Source: Microbacterium halophytorum (GTDB taxonomy: Bacteria > Actinomycetota > Actinomycetes > Actinomycetales > Microbacteriaceae). From it: a stretch of 64,000 bases of DNA. How positions within the stretch are numbered: the stretch's first letter is position 1; each line of letters begins with the position of its first letter. Positions 25,743-33,842 of the stretch are shown piece after piece. The DNA is taken from NCBI RefSeq assembly GCF_002970975.1, contig NZ_PNFA01000018.1, positions 1 to 64,000 of the forward strand, written 5' to 3'. The notes beneath the pieces were generated by a model. The model had not been told where the DNA came from. It saw only the letters and a list, made by a program, of their open reading frames with translations, and did not search any database. A program made the position numbers and the translations under genes.

Positions 25743-26738
25743 TCAGCCGCCGTTGGACTGGCGGGTGCCCTCGGCGAGGGCGTCGAATGTGTAGATGAAG
25801 CCGCCGTCGGCGCCGCTGACCGTGATGTAGCCATCGGTCGTTCCCGGCTCGATCGCGATGTTGGTCGCCGACGACAGCTCGTGCTCGTCATCCGGCACGT
25901 CAATCGTCGTCAGGCGGGCGCCGTCGGCGGCGAATACTTCGATCGCCGTGCGGCCGTGGAACGCTTGGTAGACGTTCCCGTCGGCGTCGACCGCCGTCGA
26001 ATCGACGCGGGTCGTGCCTCCGTCGACGTGGAACGCCGTGTGGAGCTCGGCCAGGCTCTTGCCGTCTTCGCTCAGCGCGAGGTAGTCGACGCGATTGGCG
26101 TTGTACTGCGCCACCCAGAGGCCGGCCATGTCCTCGTCGAAGCTGATCCCGTTCGGCGACGGCAGTTGGTCGGCGATGACGCTCGCCGAGCCCTCGGCAT
26201 CGACACGGACGACGCGCCCGATGTCGCCATCTGTTCCGCCCATCCCGCTCGTGTCGCTGACGTACATCGCACCATCACCGCCGAAGGCGAGATCGTCCGG
26301 CTGCATGCGGCGCCCATCCACGTCACCTTCGAACACTGTCCTCGGGTCGTCGCCCTCGGTCGTGATCGATTGAATGCTGCCGCCCACGATGTCGGTCAGG
26401 TACAGCCGGCCGTCGTCGCCGAACTGCGCCGAGGTGAATGCGCTCGCGTCGTCCGAGTACACGGGCTCCGACGACCCGTCGGTCGTATCGATTCGGAGCA
26501 CCTTCGCGTCGCCGGGAGGCGCCATCACGTCGACGACAAAGAGCTCGCTCTCCTCCGAGAACGTCGGCCCCTCGAGCAGGGTGCCACCGGTCGCGTCGTG
26601 CGGCTCCGTGACCTGGCTCAGCTCCACGGCGACCTCCGTTGATGGGGCGCCTGCGGCGTCCTCCTCGGCCGAGGCGCACGCTGCGAGGGCGAGCGGAACG
26701 GCGGCGAGCACCGCGCCTGCGGCCAGTGCCCGCCTCAC
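25743..26738 (-). CDS. SMP-30/gluconolactonase-like lipoprotein
   Basis: Extracytoplasmic lipoprotein of 331 residues. The GTG start at 26738 gives MRRALAAGAVLAAVPLALAAC with a lipobox at about residue 21; the GTG overlaps the stop of the upstream monooxygenase gene. The rest is a six-bladed beta-propeller of the SMP-30/gluconolactonase/LRE type, seen in repeating strands such as GRLYLTDIVGGSI, GAMYVSDTSGMGG, SPNGISFDEDMAGLWVAQ and NVYQAFHGRTAIEVF. Relatives hydrolyse lactones, which would fit a Baeyer-Villiger product, but many such propellers are only sugar- or peptide-binding. The surface location is odd for an intracellular pathway. Confidence 0.75.
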   Translation of the reverse strand: MRRALAAGAVLAAVPLALAACASAEEDAAGAPSTEVAVELSQVTEPHDATGGTLLEGPTFSEESELFVVDVMAPPGDAKVLRIDTTDGSSEPVYSDDASAFTSAQFGDDGRLYLTDIVGGSIQSITTEGDDPRTVFEGDVDGRRMQPDDLAFGGDGAMYVSDTSGMGGTDGDIGRVVRVDAEGSASVIADQLPSPNGISFDEDMAGLWVAQYNANRVDYLALSEDGKSLAELHTAFHVDGGTTRVDSTAVDADGNVYQAFHGRTAIEVFAADGARLTTIDVPDDEHELSSATNIAIEPGTTDGYITVSGADGGFIYTFDALAEGTRQSNGG

Positions 26739-28543
26739 GCCGTCGCCTCCGCGTACGCGCCCTGCGCGAGCGCGTATGCCTGCTCGTCGGTGACGAGCAC
26801 CTCGTGCATCCGGGTCTCGCGCCATTCGCGCAGCAGTCGGTGGAAGGCCACGGGGCCGGGGGAGTACGTCATGCCCGTGATGGCGGCCGTGCCCTCGCCG
26901 TTGTAGTAGCCGGGCGTGCACTCGGCCTGGAACGCCGCCGTGTCGTGCGCCGTCGCGAAGACCTCGCGCACCCAGGCCTCCTCGGCCTCGGCGGTCGGTT
27001 CGACCCACGCTGCGCCCGAGCGCTCGGCGGCCGCGATCATCGCCGTGATGTGCGATGCCTGCTCCTGCAGGACGTGCACGAAGTTGACCGAGTTGGCGTT
27101 CTGCAGGGCGCCGAGCTGCAGCAGGTTCGGGAACCCGTGGGTCGAGAAGCCGTGCAGCGTGCGCGGGCCCCGCCCCCACGCCTCCAGCAGCTGCCTGCCG
27201 CCGCGGCCCGCGACGGGCAGGGTGCCGGAGACGACGCCGGAGACGCCCGCATCGAAGCCCGTCGCGAAGATGACGCAATCGAGCTCGTGCTCCTCGTCGC
27301 CGACGACGACGGCGTTCTCGGTCATCCGGGTGATGCCGTGGTGGTCGGCCGTGTCGACCAGGGTGACGTTCGGGCGGTTGAACGCCTGCAGGTACGTGTC
27401 GCTGAAGCCCGGACGCTTGCACATGTAGCGGTACCAGGGCTTGAGCGCTTCGGCGGTCGGAACGTCCTCGACGATCTCGTCGACGCGGGCCCGGATCCGG
27501 TTCATCGTGACGGCATCGTCGAGCTCGGTGTCGGTGCTGTCGCCGAACGACCCGGAGAGGATCTCGCGCTGCAGGCTCGGGGTCTTCGTCCAGCCGTCGG
27601 TCACGAGGCTCTCCTCGACCGGATCGCCGGCGAGCACTTCGAGGAAGTTGTCCATCCGCTCGCGCTGCCAGCCGGGCTTCTGCTCCGCGGCCCAGTTCGG
27701 GTCGGTCGGGCGGTTGTCGCGCACGTCGACGGTCGAGGGCGTGCGCTGGAAGACCACGAGCTCCTTCGCGTACTCGGCGACGAGCGGCACGACCTGCAGG
27801 CCCGTCGCCCCCGTCCCGACGACGCCGACGCGCTTGTCTCGCAGCTTCTCGAGGCCGCCCGTCTGGTCGCCGCCGGTGTAGCCGTAGTCCCAGCGGCTGG
27901 TGTGGAACGTGTGCCCGCGGAACGCGTCGATGCCCTCGATGCCCGGCAGCTTCGGCTGGGTGAGGGTGCCGGATGAGGTGACGACGAAGCGCGCGCGGAA
28001 CTCATCACCGCGATCGGTCGTGACGGTCCACTCAGCGCCTTCGTCGCTCCAGGTCAGCGACGTCGCCCGCGTCTGGAACAGCGTGTCGCGGTACAGGTCG
28101 TAGTGCTTCGCGATTCGCACGGCGTGCTGTCGGATCTCCTCGCCCGTCGCGTACCGCTCAGTCGGCATGAAGCCGGTCTCCTCGAGCAGTGGCATGTACA
28201 CGTACGACTCGATGTCGCACCGCACGCCGGGGTAGCGGTTCCAGTACCAGGTGCCGCCGACGTCGCCGGCCTCGTCCATCATCCGGATGCCGTCGATCCC
28301 GGCCTCGCGGAGGAACGCGCCGGTCTGCAGGCCGCCGAAACCGGCGCCGATGATCAGCACGTTCACGCGGTCGCCGACGGGCTCGCGCTCGGTGCGGTCG
28401 GTGTACGGGTCCTTCGCGTAGTAGCCGAACTCCCCGGCGGTGCGGGCGTATTGGCGCGCGCCGTCGGGCCGGATGCGGCGGTCGCGCTCGTGGCGATAGA
28501 CGTCGCGGAGGGCGTCGAGGTCGATGGTGTGCTCGTCGGTCAT
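26735..28543 (-). CDS. Type I Baeyer-Villiger (flavin) monooxygenase
   Basis: FAD- and NADPH-dependent enzyme that inserts oxygen next to a ketone to give an ester or lactone. The 602-residue protein has two Rossmann motifs (GAGFGGLQTG near residue 64 and GTGATGLQVV near 230) flanking the type I fingerprint FRGHTFHTSRWD (FxGxxxHxxxW-P/D). The length and the extended N-terminal segment before the FAD domain fit the longer cyclohexanone/phenylacetone monooxygenase-like class. ATG 28543 is chosen because GAAGGGAA precedes it. First gene of the operon. The ketone substrate cannot be deduced; cyclic alcohol or terpenoid side-chain degradation are possibilities. Confidence 0.93.
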   Translation of the reverse strand: MTDEHTIDLDALRDVYRHERDRRIRPDGARQYARTAGEFGYYAKDPYTDRTEREPVGDRVNVLIIGAGFGGLQTGAFLREAGIDGIRMMDEAGDVGGTWYWNRYPGVRCDIESYVYMPLLEETGFMPTERYATGEEIRQHAVRIAKHYDLYRDTLFQTRATSLTWSDEGAEWTVTTDRGDEFRARFVVTSSGTLTQPKLPGIEGIDAFRGHTFHTSRWDYGYTGGDQTGGLEKLRDKRVGVVGTGATGLQVVPLVAEYAKELVVFQRTPSTVDVRDNRPTDPNWAAEQKPGWQRERMDNFLEVLAGDPVEESLVTDGWTKTPSLQREILSGSFGDSTDTELDDAVTMNRIRARVDEIVEDVPTAEALKPWYRYMCKRPGFSDTYLQAFNRPNVTLVDTADHHGITRMTENAVVVGDEEHELDCVIFATGFDAGVSGVVSGTLPVAGRGGRQLLEAWGRGPRTLHGFSTHGFPNLLQLGALQNANSVNFVHVLQEQASHITAMIAAAERSGAAWVEPTAEAEEAWVREVFATAHDTAAFQAECTPGYYNGEGTAAITGMTYSPGPVAFHRLLREWRETRMHEVLVTDEQAYALAQGAYAEATA

Positions 28544-28618
28544 GATGTTCCCTTCGTCGATGAGAACAGCCAACCGGACATCATTGTCCACCGCGTCGTC
28601 CCGTGGGGTGAACGCGTG

Positions 28619-28634
28619 TACTGCGGTTGCAGTA
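28619..28634. promoter_or_regulatory. Inverted repeat upstream of the monooxygenase operon
   Basis: TACTGC-GGTT-GCAGTA is a perfect 6-bp inverted repeat, 75 bp upstream of the monooxygenase start. It is an operator candidate; no regulator gene is adjacent. A second, GC-only repeat (GCGCGC-CAGT-GCGCGC) lies about 20 bp further on and may end the GH43 transcript. Confidence 0.3.
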
Positions 28635-28729
28635 GATCTGTACGGTGCTGCGCGCCAGTGCGCGCGGTCACTGGATCGGGGTGGTACACCTGCGCCGCGT
28701 TCGGCCGTCCACGTGCATCGAGCGCTGGT

Positions 28730-30178
28730 TCAGCGCACCGTGAATTCGCCGCGGGAGAACCGTGCCGGTCCGCCGAGCGCCTCGAGCCCGAGCATCCGGC
28801 CCGTGAAGCCGCCGGCGAGCTCGGTCGAGAGGTACCGCCCATCGACGTCCGCGAGGGAGGTGAACTCGCCGTTGGCGATGAAGCCGAGGGACACGATGTC
28901 CGGGCCCCGGTTGCCGCGCTGCGTACGCGGGATCAGGCGGGCCCGGATGGCGAGGTTCGCGGTCACGGGCCGGTCCGCCTCGCCGAGGACCTGGTCGAAC
29001 GGATGCGACACGATCCGTGCGCGGATCCGATCGCCGACCGCTTCGATCGCGTACCAGTGCGTCGCGTCGATCCGCACCGAGAGCGCGCCGTCGCCGTCGG
29101 CCAGCATCGCGGCCGCGTCCCACTCGTGCGCCGTGACGCGGGTGCAGAGCACGCGGGTCTGCTCCGCTGCGTCCGCTGTGCGCCCGGACGACAGCGTGAG
29201 CCCGCTTGCCGCGGAAGCAAAAGCCGCGGCTCTCACCGACGGCGAGACCCACCGCGCATCCATCCGGTCGAAGTCGTCGGCGAAGCCGGTCGGCGCGGAC
29301 GCCTCGGGGAACCGCTCCTCGACGACGACGGGCCAGTCGTCCTCCCAGTCGAGGCCGGCGAGGAAGGTCTCGCGCCCGAGCACGTGAGAACGCGGGAAGG
29401 ACCCCTGCTGGCGGATGCCGAGGAACACCATCGCCCACGAGCCATCGGCCAGCTCGACGACGTCGGCGTGACCGGTCGCCTGCACCGGATGGCCGGTGCC
29501 GCGGTGCGTCAGCACGGGGTTGTGCGGATGCGTCTCGAACGGGCCGCGCGGGTGGCGCGCTCGTGCGACCGAGACGCCGTGGCCCGTGTGCGTGCCGCCC
29601 TGCGCGGTGAAGAGGTACCACCGCTCGCCCCTGCGCACGAGGTGCGGGCCCTCGGTCTCGGCGCCGTCGTCATCCGGCCACACCAGCCGCGCGTCGCCGA
29701 GGCGCTCGCCCGTGAGCGGGTCGATATCGACCTGGCTGATGCCGCCCGGGCGCATCGACCGCCAGGTGAGGATGCACGTGCCCGTGTCGTCCCATGCCAG
29801 GTCGGGGTCGATGCCCATCGTCCCCGGCACGAACACTGGATCCGACCAGGGGCCCTCCGGTCGTTCGGCATGGGTGATGAGGATCCCGTCCCTGAACCGC
29901 CCGAGGCTCGTCGTCGTCGCCCAGAACAGGCCGCCGTGGTGCCGCAGCGACGGGCCGTAGAGCCCGGCGCTCGCCCCTGCCGCACCTTCCTGGGCGGCGA
30001 TGACGGCCGCATCCGGCACTGCGTGGCCCACGAGATCCCACGTCTTCAGGTCGCGCGAGCGGTGAATCGGAAGCCCCGGCACGTACTCGAAGGAAGAGTT
30101 CAGGAGGAAGTAGTCTCCGCCGACGCGGCAGATCGACGGGTCAGGGTGGAAGCCTGCGAGGATCGGCTGAGTGCTCAT
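28730..30178 (-). CDS. GH43 glycosidase (beta-xylosidase/alpha-L-arabinofuranosidase)
   Basis: Inverting glycosidase with a five-bladed propeller, 482 residues, no signal peptide. Catalytic base Asp13 (HPDPSI), pKa-modulating Asp124 (GIDPDLAW) and acid Glu176 (TEGPHL) are all visible. A C-terminal beta-sandwich (from about residue 300, FADDFDRMDARWVS) follows as in GH43_11-like xylosidases. It removes xylose or arabinose from imported oligosaccharides. The start at 30178 has no strong ribosome-binding site (TAGGCTCGA only), and a LacI operator lies just 15 bp upstream, so expression may be low unless induced. It is the leftmost member of the GGCAA-N-CG regulon. Confidence 0.9.
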   Translation of the reverse strand: MSTQPILAGFHPDPSICRVGGDYFLLNSSFEYVPGLPIHRSRDLKTWDLVGHAVPDAAVIAAQEGAAGASAGLYGPSLRHHGGLFWATTTSLGRFRDGILITHAERPEGPWSDPVFVPGTMGIDPDLAWDDTGTCILTWRSMRPGGISQVDIDPLTGERLGDARLVWPDDDGAETEGPHLVRRGERWYLFTAQGGTHTGHGVSVARARHPRGPFETHPHNPVLTHRGTGHPVQATGHADVVELADGSWAMVFLGIRQQGSFPRSHVLGRETFLAGLDWEDDWPVVVEERFPEASAPTGFADDFDRMDARWVSPSVRAAAFASAASGLTLSSGRTADAAEQTRVLCTRVTAHEWDAAAMLADGDGALSVRIDATHWYAIEAVGDRIRARIVSHPFDQVLGEADRPVTANLAIRARLIPRTQRGNRGPDIVSLGFIANGEFTSLADVDGRYLSTELAGGFTGRMLGLEALGGPARFSRGEFTVR

Positions 30179-30192
30179 GGGGATCGAGCCTA

Positions 30193-30208
30193 TGGCAATC
30201 GGTAGCCA
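30193..30208. promoter_or_regulatory. LacI operator 1, before GH43
   Basis: TGGCAATCGGTAGCCA is a degenerate copy of the palindrome GGCAAYCGRTTGCC repeated before the other operons of this island. It lies 15-30 bp upstream of the GH43 start, hence in the leader or over the -10, and 67 bp beyond the 3' end of the lacI gene. Confidence 0.6.
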
Positions 30209-30274
30209 AACGCTACGGATGGATGATGCTCTGAGGCGCAGTGACCACGGTGGGACGCCTGCCGAAGAACGCCC

Positions 30275-31306
30275 CTACTGCGAGGAAGTGGCCTCACCGG
30301 TCGACTCGCGGACGACCAGTTCGGTCGTGAGTTCCGCCGCCGGTGGCGCCTGTTCCTCGTCGAGCATCGAGACGAGCAAGCGCACCGCCTCGGCGCCCGC
30401 CTGATCGAGGGGGCTGCGCACCGTCGTGATCGACGGGTTCGCGAAGTCGGCGCCGAAGATGTCGTCGAAGCCCACGACGCTGATGTCTCCCGGTACGTCG
30501 ATCCCCGCCTCGCGGCACGCCCGCGACAGTCCGATCGCCATGAGGTCGTTGTACGCGAGGATCGCGGTGGCGCCGGATGCCCGCACGCGGCGGAGCGCGG
30601 CCGCGCCGCCCTCCCTCGTCGGGGATTCGGAGGGGATCTCGGCGAACGTCATACCGGCGGCGACGGCGTGGTCCAGCAAGCGCTCGCCCCGGACGCGTGC
30701 CATCCACGACTGTGGGGGGCCCGCGAGGTAGGCCACCGAGGTGTGGCCGAGCTCTCGCAGGTGCTCGATCGCCTGCGCGGCGCCGGCTTCGATCTCCGGC
30801 ACGATGGCGGGCAGATCGTCGACCCTGCGGTTGACGAGCACGACCTGCGTGGAGCCGGCGATCGTCGTGATCTCCTCGTCGCTGAGGCGCGCGGCGGCGA
30901 GCAGGACGCCGTCGACGGCGGGCAGCAGGCGGTCGAGCGTGCCCGATTCGGCCTCCGCCGACTCCTGCGACTCCGCGAACACGAGCGTGTAGCCCAGCTC
31001 GTTGCACGCTTTCTCCGCGCCGCGCACGAGGCTGAAGAACACCGGGTTCGTGAGGTCAGAGACGACGAGGCCGAGCATGCGGGTCCGCCCCGTGTGCAGG
31101 GCCCGCGCCATCGGGTTGCTGCGGTAGCCGAGGTCGGCCGCGGCGTCGCGGATGCGCTTCTCGGTCTTCGCGTTCACACGGCCCGGCTTGTTGAGCGCGC
31201 GCGACACGGTCGACGGGCTCAGCCCGAGCGTGCGGGCGATGTCGTAGATCGTCGCGGACGGCTTCCGATTGCCGTTGGTGGTTTCCCTCTCGACTGGGTC
31301 AGTCAT
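30275..31306 (-). CDS. LacI-family repressor of the glycoside island
   Basis: Repressor of 343 residues. Helix-turn-helix ATIYDIARTLGLSPSTVSRALNK (about residues 18-40), hinge helix SNPMARALHTGRT and a complete effector-binding domain (MLGLVVSDLTNPVF to GFDDIFGADFANPSITTV). It lies between GH43 and the GH78 gene, both preceded by the GGCAA-type palindrome, and six further copies precede the other catabolic operons to the right. This makes it the best candidate for the regulator of all of them. The start has GGAGGAG. The inducer is presumably a sugar or uronate released from the glycoside and is not known. Confidence 0.92.
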   Translation of the reverse strand: MTDPVERETTNGNRKPSATIYDIARTLGLSPSTVSRALNKPGRVNAKTEKRIRDAAADLGYRSNPMARALHTGRTRMLGLVVSDLTNPVFFSLVRGAEKACNELGYTLVFAESQESAEAESGTLDRLLPAVDGVLLAAARLSDEEITTIAGSTQVVLVNRRVDDLPAIVPEIEAGAAQAIEHLRELGHTSVAYLAGPPQSWMARVRGERLLDHAVAAGMTFAEIPSESPTREGGAAALRRVRASGATAILAYNDLMAIGLSRACREAGIDVPGDISVVGFDDIFGADFANPSITTVRSPLDQAGAEAVRLLVSMLDEEQAPPAAELTTELVVRESTGEATSSQ

Positions 31307-31323
31307 GGCGTCTCCTCCGTACG

Positions 31324-31351
31324 ATTATGGAAACACTATCCGATCTGGCAA
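31324..31351 (-). promoter_or_regulatory. Promoter of the lacI gene
   Basis: On the minus strand TTGCCA (31346-31351) is followed after 16 nt by CATAAT (31324-31329), 17 bp upstream of the lacI start codon. The -35 shares half of the operator sequence, so weak autoregulation is possible. Confidence 0.5.
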
Positions 31352-31396
31352 CAAATGCGCCGGCCGGGCGTTGGGGCATTGCGTGGAGGGTCAGTC

Positions 31397-31435
31397 AGGC
31401 AGTCGATTGCCAAATGCGTTGGCGTTGCCTAGAGT
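31397..31435 (+). promoter_or_regulatory. LacI operator 2 and promoter of GH78-GH1
   Basis: Operator AGGCAGTCGATTGCCA (31397-31412) contains the -35 TTGCCA (31407-31412). The -10 TAGAGT (31430-31435) follows after exactly 17 nt. Repressor and polymerase would compete directly. Confidence 0.75.
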
Positions 31436-31475
31436 GCAGGGGAGCACCGTCAGTGCGCTGCGAAGGAGCATCCCC

Positions 31476-33815
31476 ATGCGCGATCACGCCGAGGCCCACC
31501 TCGCCTCCGCCCAGTGGATCTCAGCCGGGCCGGATGGGAGCGGCGCCGCCCGCCCCGCGCGGGTGTTCGCGCGGCGATTCGTCGTGCCCGACGCCGTCGA
31601 ATCGGCGACGCTGGTCGCCACGGCGCTCGGCCTGTACACGGCGGAGCTCAACGGTGAGCGCGTCGGCACCGCCGAGCTCCTGCCCGGCAGTACGTCGTAC
31701 GACGTCACGGTGCACGCGCAGCGGTTCGACGTGGCGCCCCTGCTCGTGCCCGGCGAGAACGTGATCGAGCTGACGCTCTCCGACGGCTGGTTCCTCGGCG
31801 AGGTGGGCGCGTTCCGCCACCCGGCCCAGTGGGGTGAGCGCACCGCCGTCCGCGCCGAGTTGCGCGTGTGCGGTGCCGACGGTGCGGAGGCCGTCATCGC
31901 CACCGACGGGTCGTGGGAGTGCACCGCGTCGCCCATCGTCGACGCCGGGCTCATGCGCGGGCAGGTGACCGACTTCCGGGTCGAACCGGGGGAGGGTGTT
32001 CCTGTCGCGCTCGGCGTCGTCGAGGCCCCGCGCCCTTCCTGGTCGACGGCGCCTCCTGTCCGCGTCGTCGAGACCCGTGCGGCGACCTCGGCGCAGGAGA
32101 TCCGCCCGGGGGTCTGGGTGCTCGACTTCGGGCAGAACGCGTCGGGCTGGCTCCAGATGGCGGACCTCGGCCCGCGGGGAACGCGCACCATCATCGATCA
32201 CGGCGAGTTCGTCGGCGCCGACGGCGACCTCGATACGTCGCATCTCGATTCGGTCCGCCCCGGCGGCAGCCGCACGACGTTCTCGCAGCGCGACGAGGTC
32301 GTCGCGGGCGGCGGCGGTGAGGTCTTCGAACCCCGCCACACCGTGCACGGCTTCCAGTACGCCCGCATCGTGCGGGAGGGCGCGCCGTTCGACCCCGCGA
32401 GCGTGCGGATGCAGGTGGTGCACACCGACCTGGAGCGCGCGGGGTCGTTCGCGTCGAGCGATGAGAGCCTGAACCGCCTCCACGAGATCGCGGACTGGAG
32501 CTTCCGCGGCAACGCCGTCGATGTGCCGACCGATTGCCCTACGCGCGAGCGGATGGGGTGGACGGGCGATTATCAGGTGTTCGCACCGACGGCGACGCGC
32601 CTGTACGACGTGCTCGGCTTCTCGCGCAAGTGGTTGCAGTCCGTGCGCGACGACCAGTTGCCGGACGGGCGCATCGCCAACTTCTCGCCGGACGGCCGCC
32701 GGATCAAGGAGCACCTCGACGATCAGCTCGCGATGATGACCGGCTCCGCGGGCTGGGGCGATGCGATCGTCGCCGTCCCGTGGGAGATGCACCTCGCCTA
32801 CGGCGACACGGAGGTGCTCGCCGAGAACTGGGACGCGATGGTCCGCTGGGTCTCCTGGCAGAGGACCGCGGCCGCCGGGCGTCGCCATGCGGCGCGCGCT
32901 GCGGCGCACCCGGAACCCCAACCGTTCGAGCAATACCTCTGGGACGGGACCTTCCATTGGGGCGAGTGGCTCGAGCCGCGGAAGAAGGACGCGGACGGTC
33001 GGGACATCAACCCCGTGCAGGACGACCCGACTGCCTGGTTCATGGCGGACAAGGGCGAGGTCGGCACGGCGTACTTCTTCCGCTCCGTCCGAACGCTCGC
33101 GGACATCGCCCGGGTGCTGGGGAAGGACGCATCGGCGTACGACGACCTGGCGCCGCGCATCCGAGACGCGTGGCGCTCGGCATACCTGGGCGACGACGGG
33201 CGCACCTGCGCCGACACCCAGGCGTCGTACGTGCGCGCGCTCGCGTTCGGCCTGATCCCGGATGAGCTGGTGCCCCGCGCCGTCGATCGGCTCGTCGAAT
33301 GCGTGCGCGAGGCAAGCACCCACCTCACGACGGGCTTCCTGTCGACCGCGCACCTGCTGCCCGTCCTGGCCGACCACGGCCGCGCCGACGTCGCATACGA
33401 ACTGCTGATGCAGCGCACGGCGCCGTCGTGGCTCACGATGGTCGATCGCGGGGCGACCACCATCTGGGAGGAGTGGGAGGGCATCGACGCCGACGGGCGC
33501 GCGCACGAATCCCTCAACCACTACAGCAAGGGCGCCGTCATTCGGTTCCTGCACACGCACGCGCTGGGGCTCCGCCAGGAGCCGGGCGGCGCCGGCTGGC
33601 GCGACGTCCTGATCGCTCCCGTCCCCGGCGGCGGCCTCACCTGGGCTCGCGGGCACCACGACGGCCCCCAGGGGCGGATCACGGTCTCCTGGCGCATCGA
33701 CGCGGGGCGTTTCGCGCTCGACGTCGGGCTGCCGGAGGGCACCGCCGCCCGCATTGTGCTCCCCTCGGGCGAACACCACCGCGCGGGTCCCGGTCAGCAC
33801 AGCTTCTCCGACTGA
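31476..33815 (+). CDS. GH78 alpha-L-rhamnosidase
   Basis: Removes terminal alpha-L-rhamnose from glycosides by inversion. 779 residues, no signal peptide, so it acts inside the cell. N-terminal beta-sandwich domains (to about residue 310) lead into the (alpha/alpha)6 barrel with the GH78 signature DCPTRERMGW (Asp353, Glu358 the presumed acid) and the second conserved carboxylate in TTIWEEW (Glu665/Glu666). A C-terminal beta-domain follows. ATG 31476 is chosen because GAAGGAGC precedes it; the longer frame from 31269 reads through lacI and the operator. It is followed after 27 bp by a GH1 gene. Rhamnose catabolic genes are not in the window. Confidence 0.95.
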   Translation: MRDHAEAHLASAQWISAGPDGSGAARPARVFARRFVVPDAVESATLVATALGLYTAELNGERVGTAELLPGSTSYDVTVHAQRFDVAPLLVPGENVIELTLSDGWFLGEVGAFRHPAQWGERTAVRAELRVCGADGAEAVIATDGSWECTASPIVDAGLMRGQVTDFRVEPGEGVPVALGVVEAPRPSWSTAPPVRVVETRAATSAQEIRPGVWVLDFGQNASGWLQMADLGPRGTRTIIDHGEFVGADGDLDTSHLDSVRPGGSRTTFSQRDEVVAGGGGEVFEPRHTVHGFQYARIVREGAPFDPASVRMQVVHTDLERAGSFASSDESLNRLHEIADWSFRGNAVDVPTDCPTRERMGWTGDYQVFAPTATRLYDVLGFSRKWLQSVRDDQLPDGRIANFSPDGRRIKEHLDDQLAMMTGSAGWGDAIVAVPWEMHLAYGDTEVLAENWDAMVRWVSWQRTAAAGRRHAARAAAHPEPQPFEQYLWDGTFHWGEWLEPRKKDADGRDINPVQDDPTAWFMADKGEVGTAYFFRSVRTLADIARVLGKDASAYDDLAPRIRDAWRSAYLGDDGRTCADTQASYVRALAFGLIPDELVPRAVDRLVECVREASTHLTTGFLSTAHLLPVLADHGRADVAYELLMQRTAPSWLTMVDRGATTIWEEWEGIDADGRAHESLNHYSKGAVIRFLHTHALGLRQEPGGAGWRDVLIAPVPGGGLTWARGHHDGPQGRITVSWRIDAGRFALDVGLPEGTAARIVLPSGEHHRAGPGQHSFSD

Positions 33816-33842
33816 ACAGCATCCCGAACGAAGGACGACACG

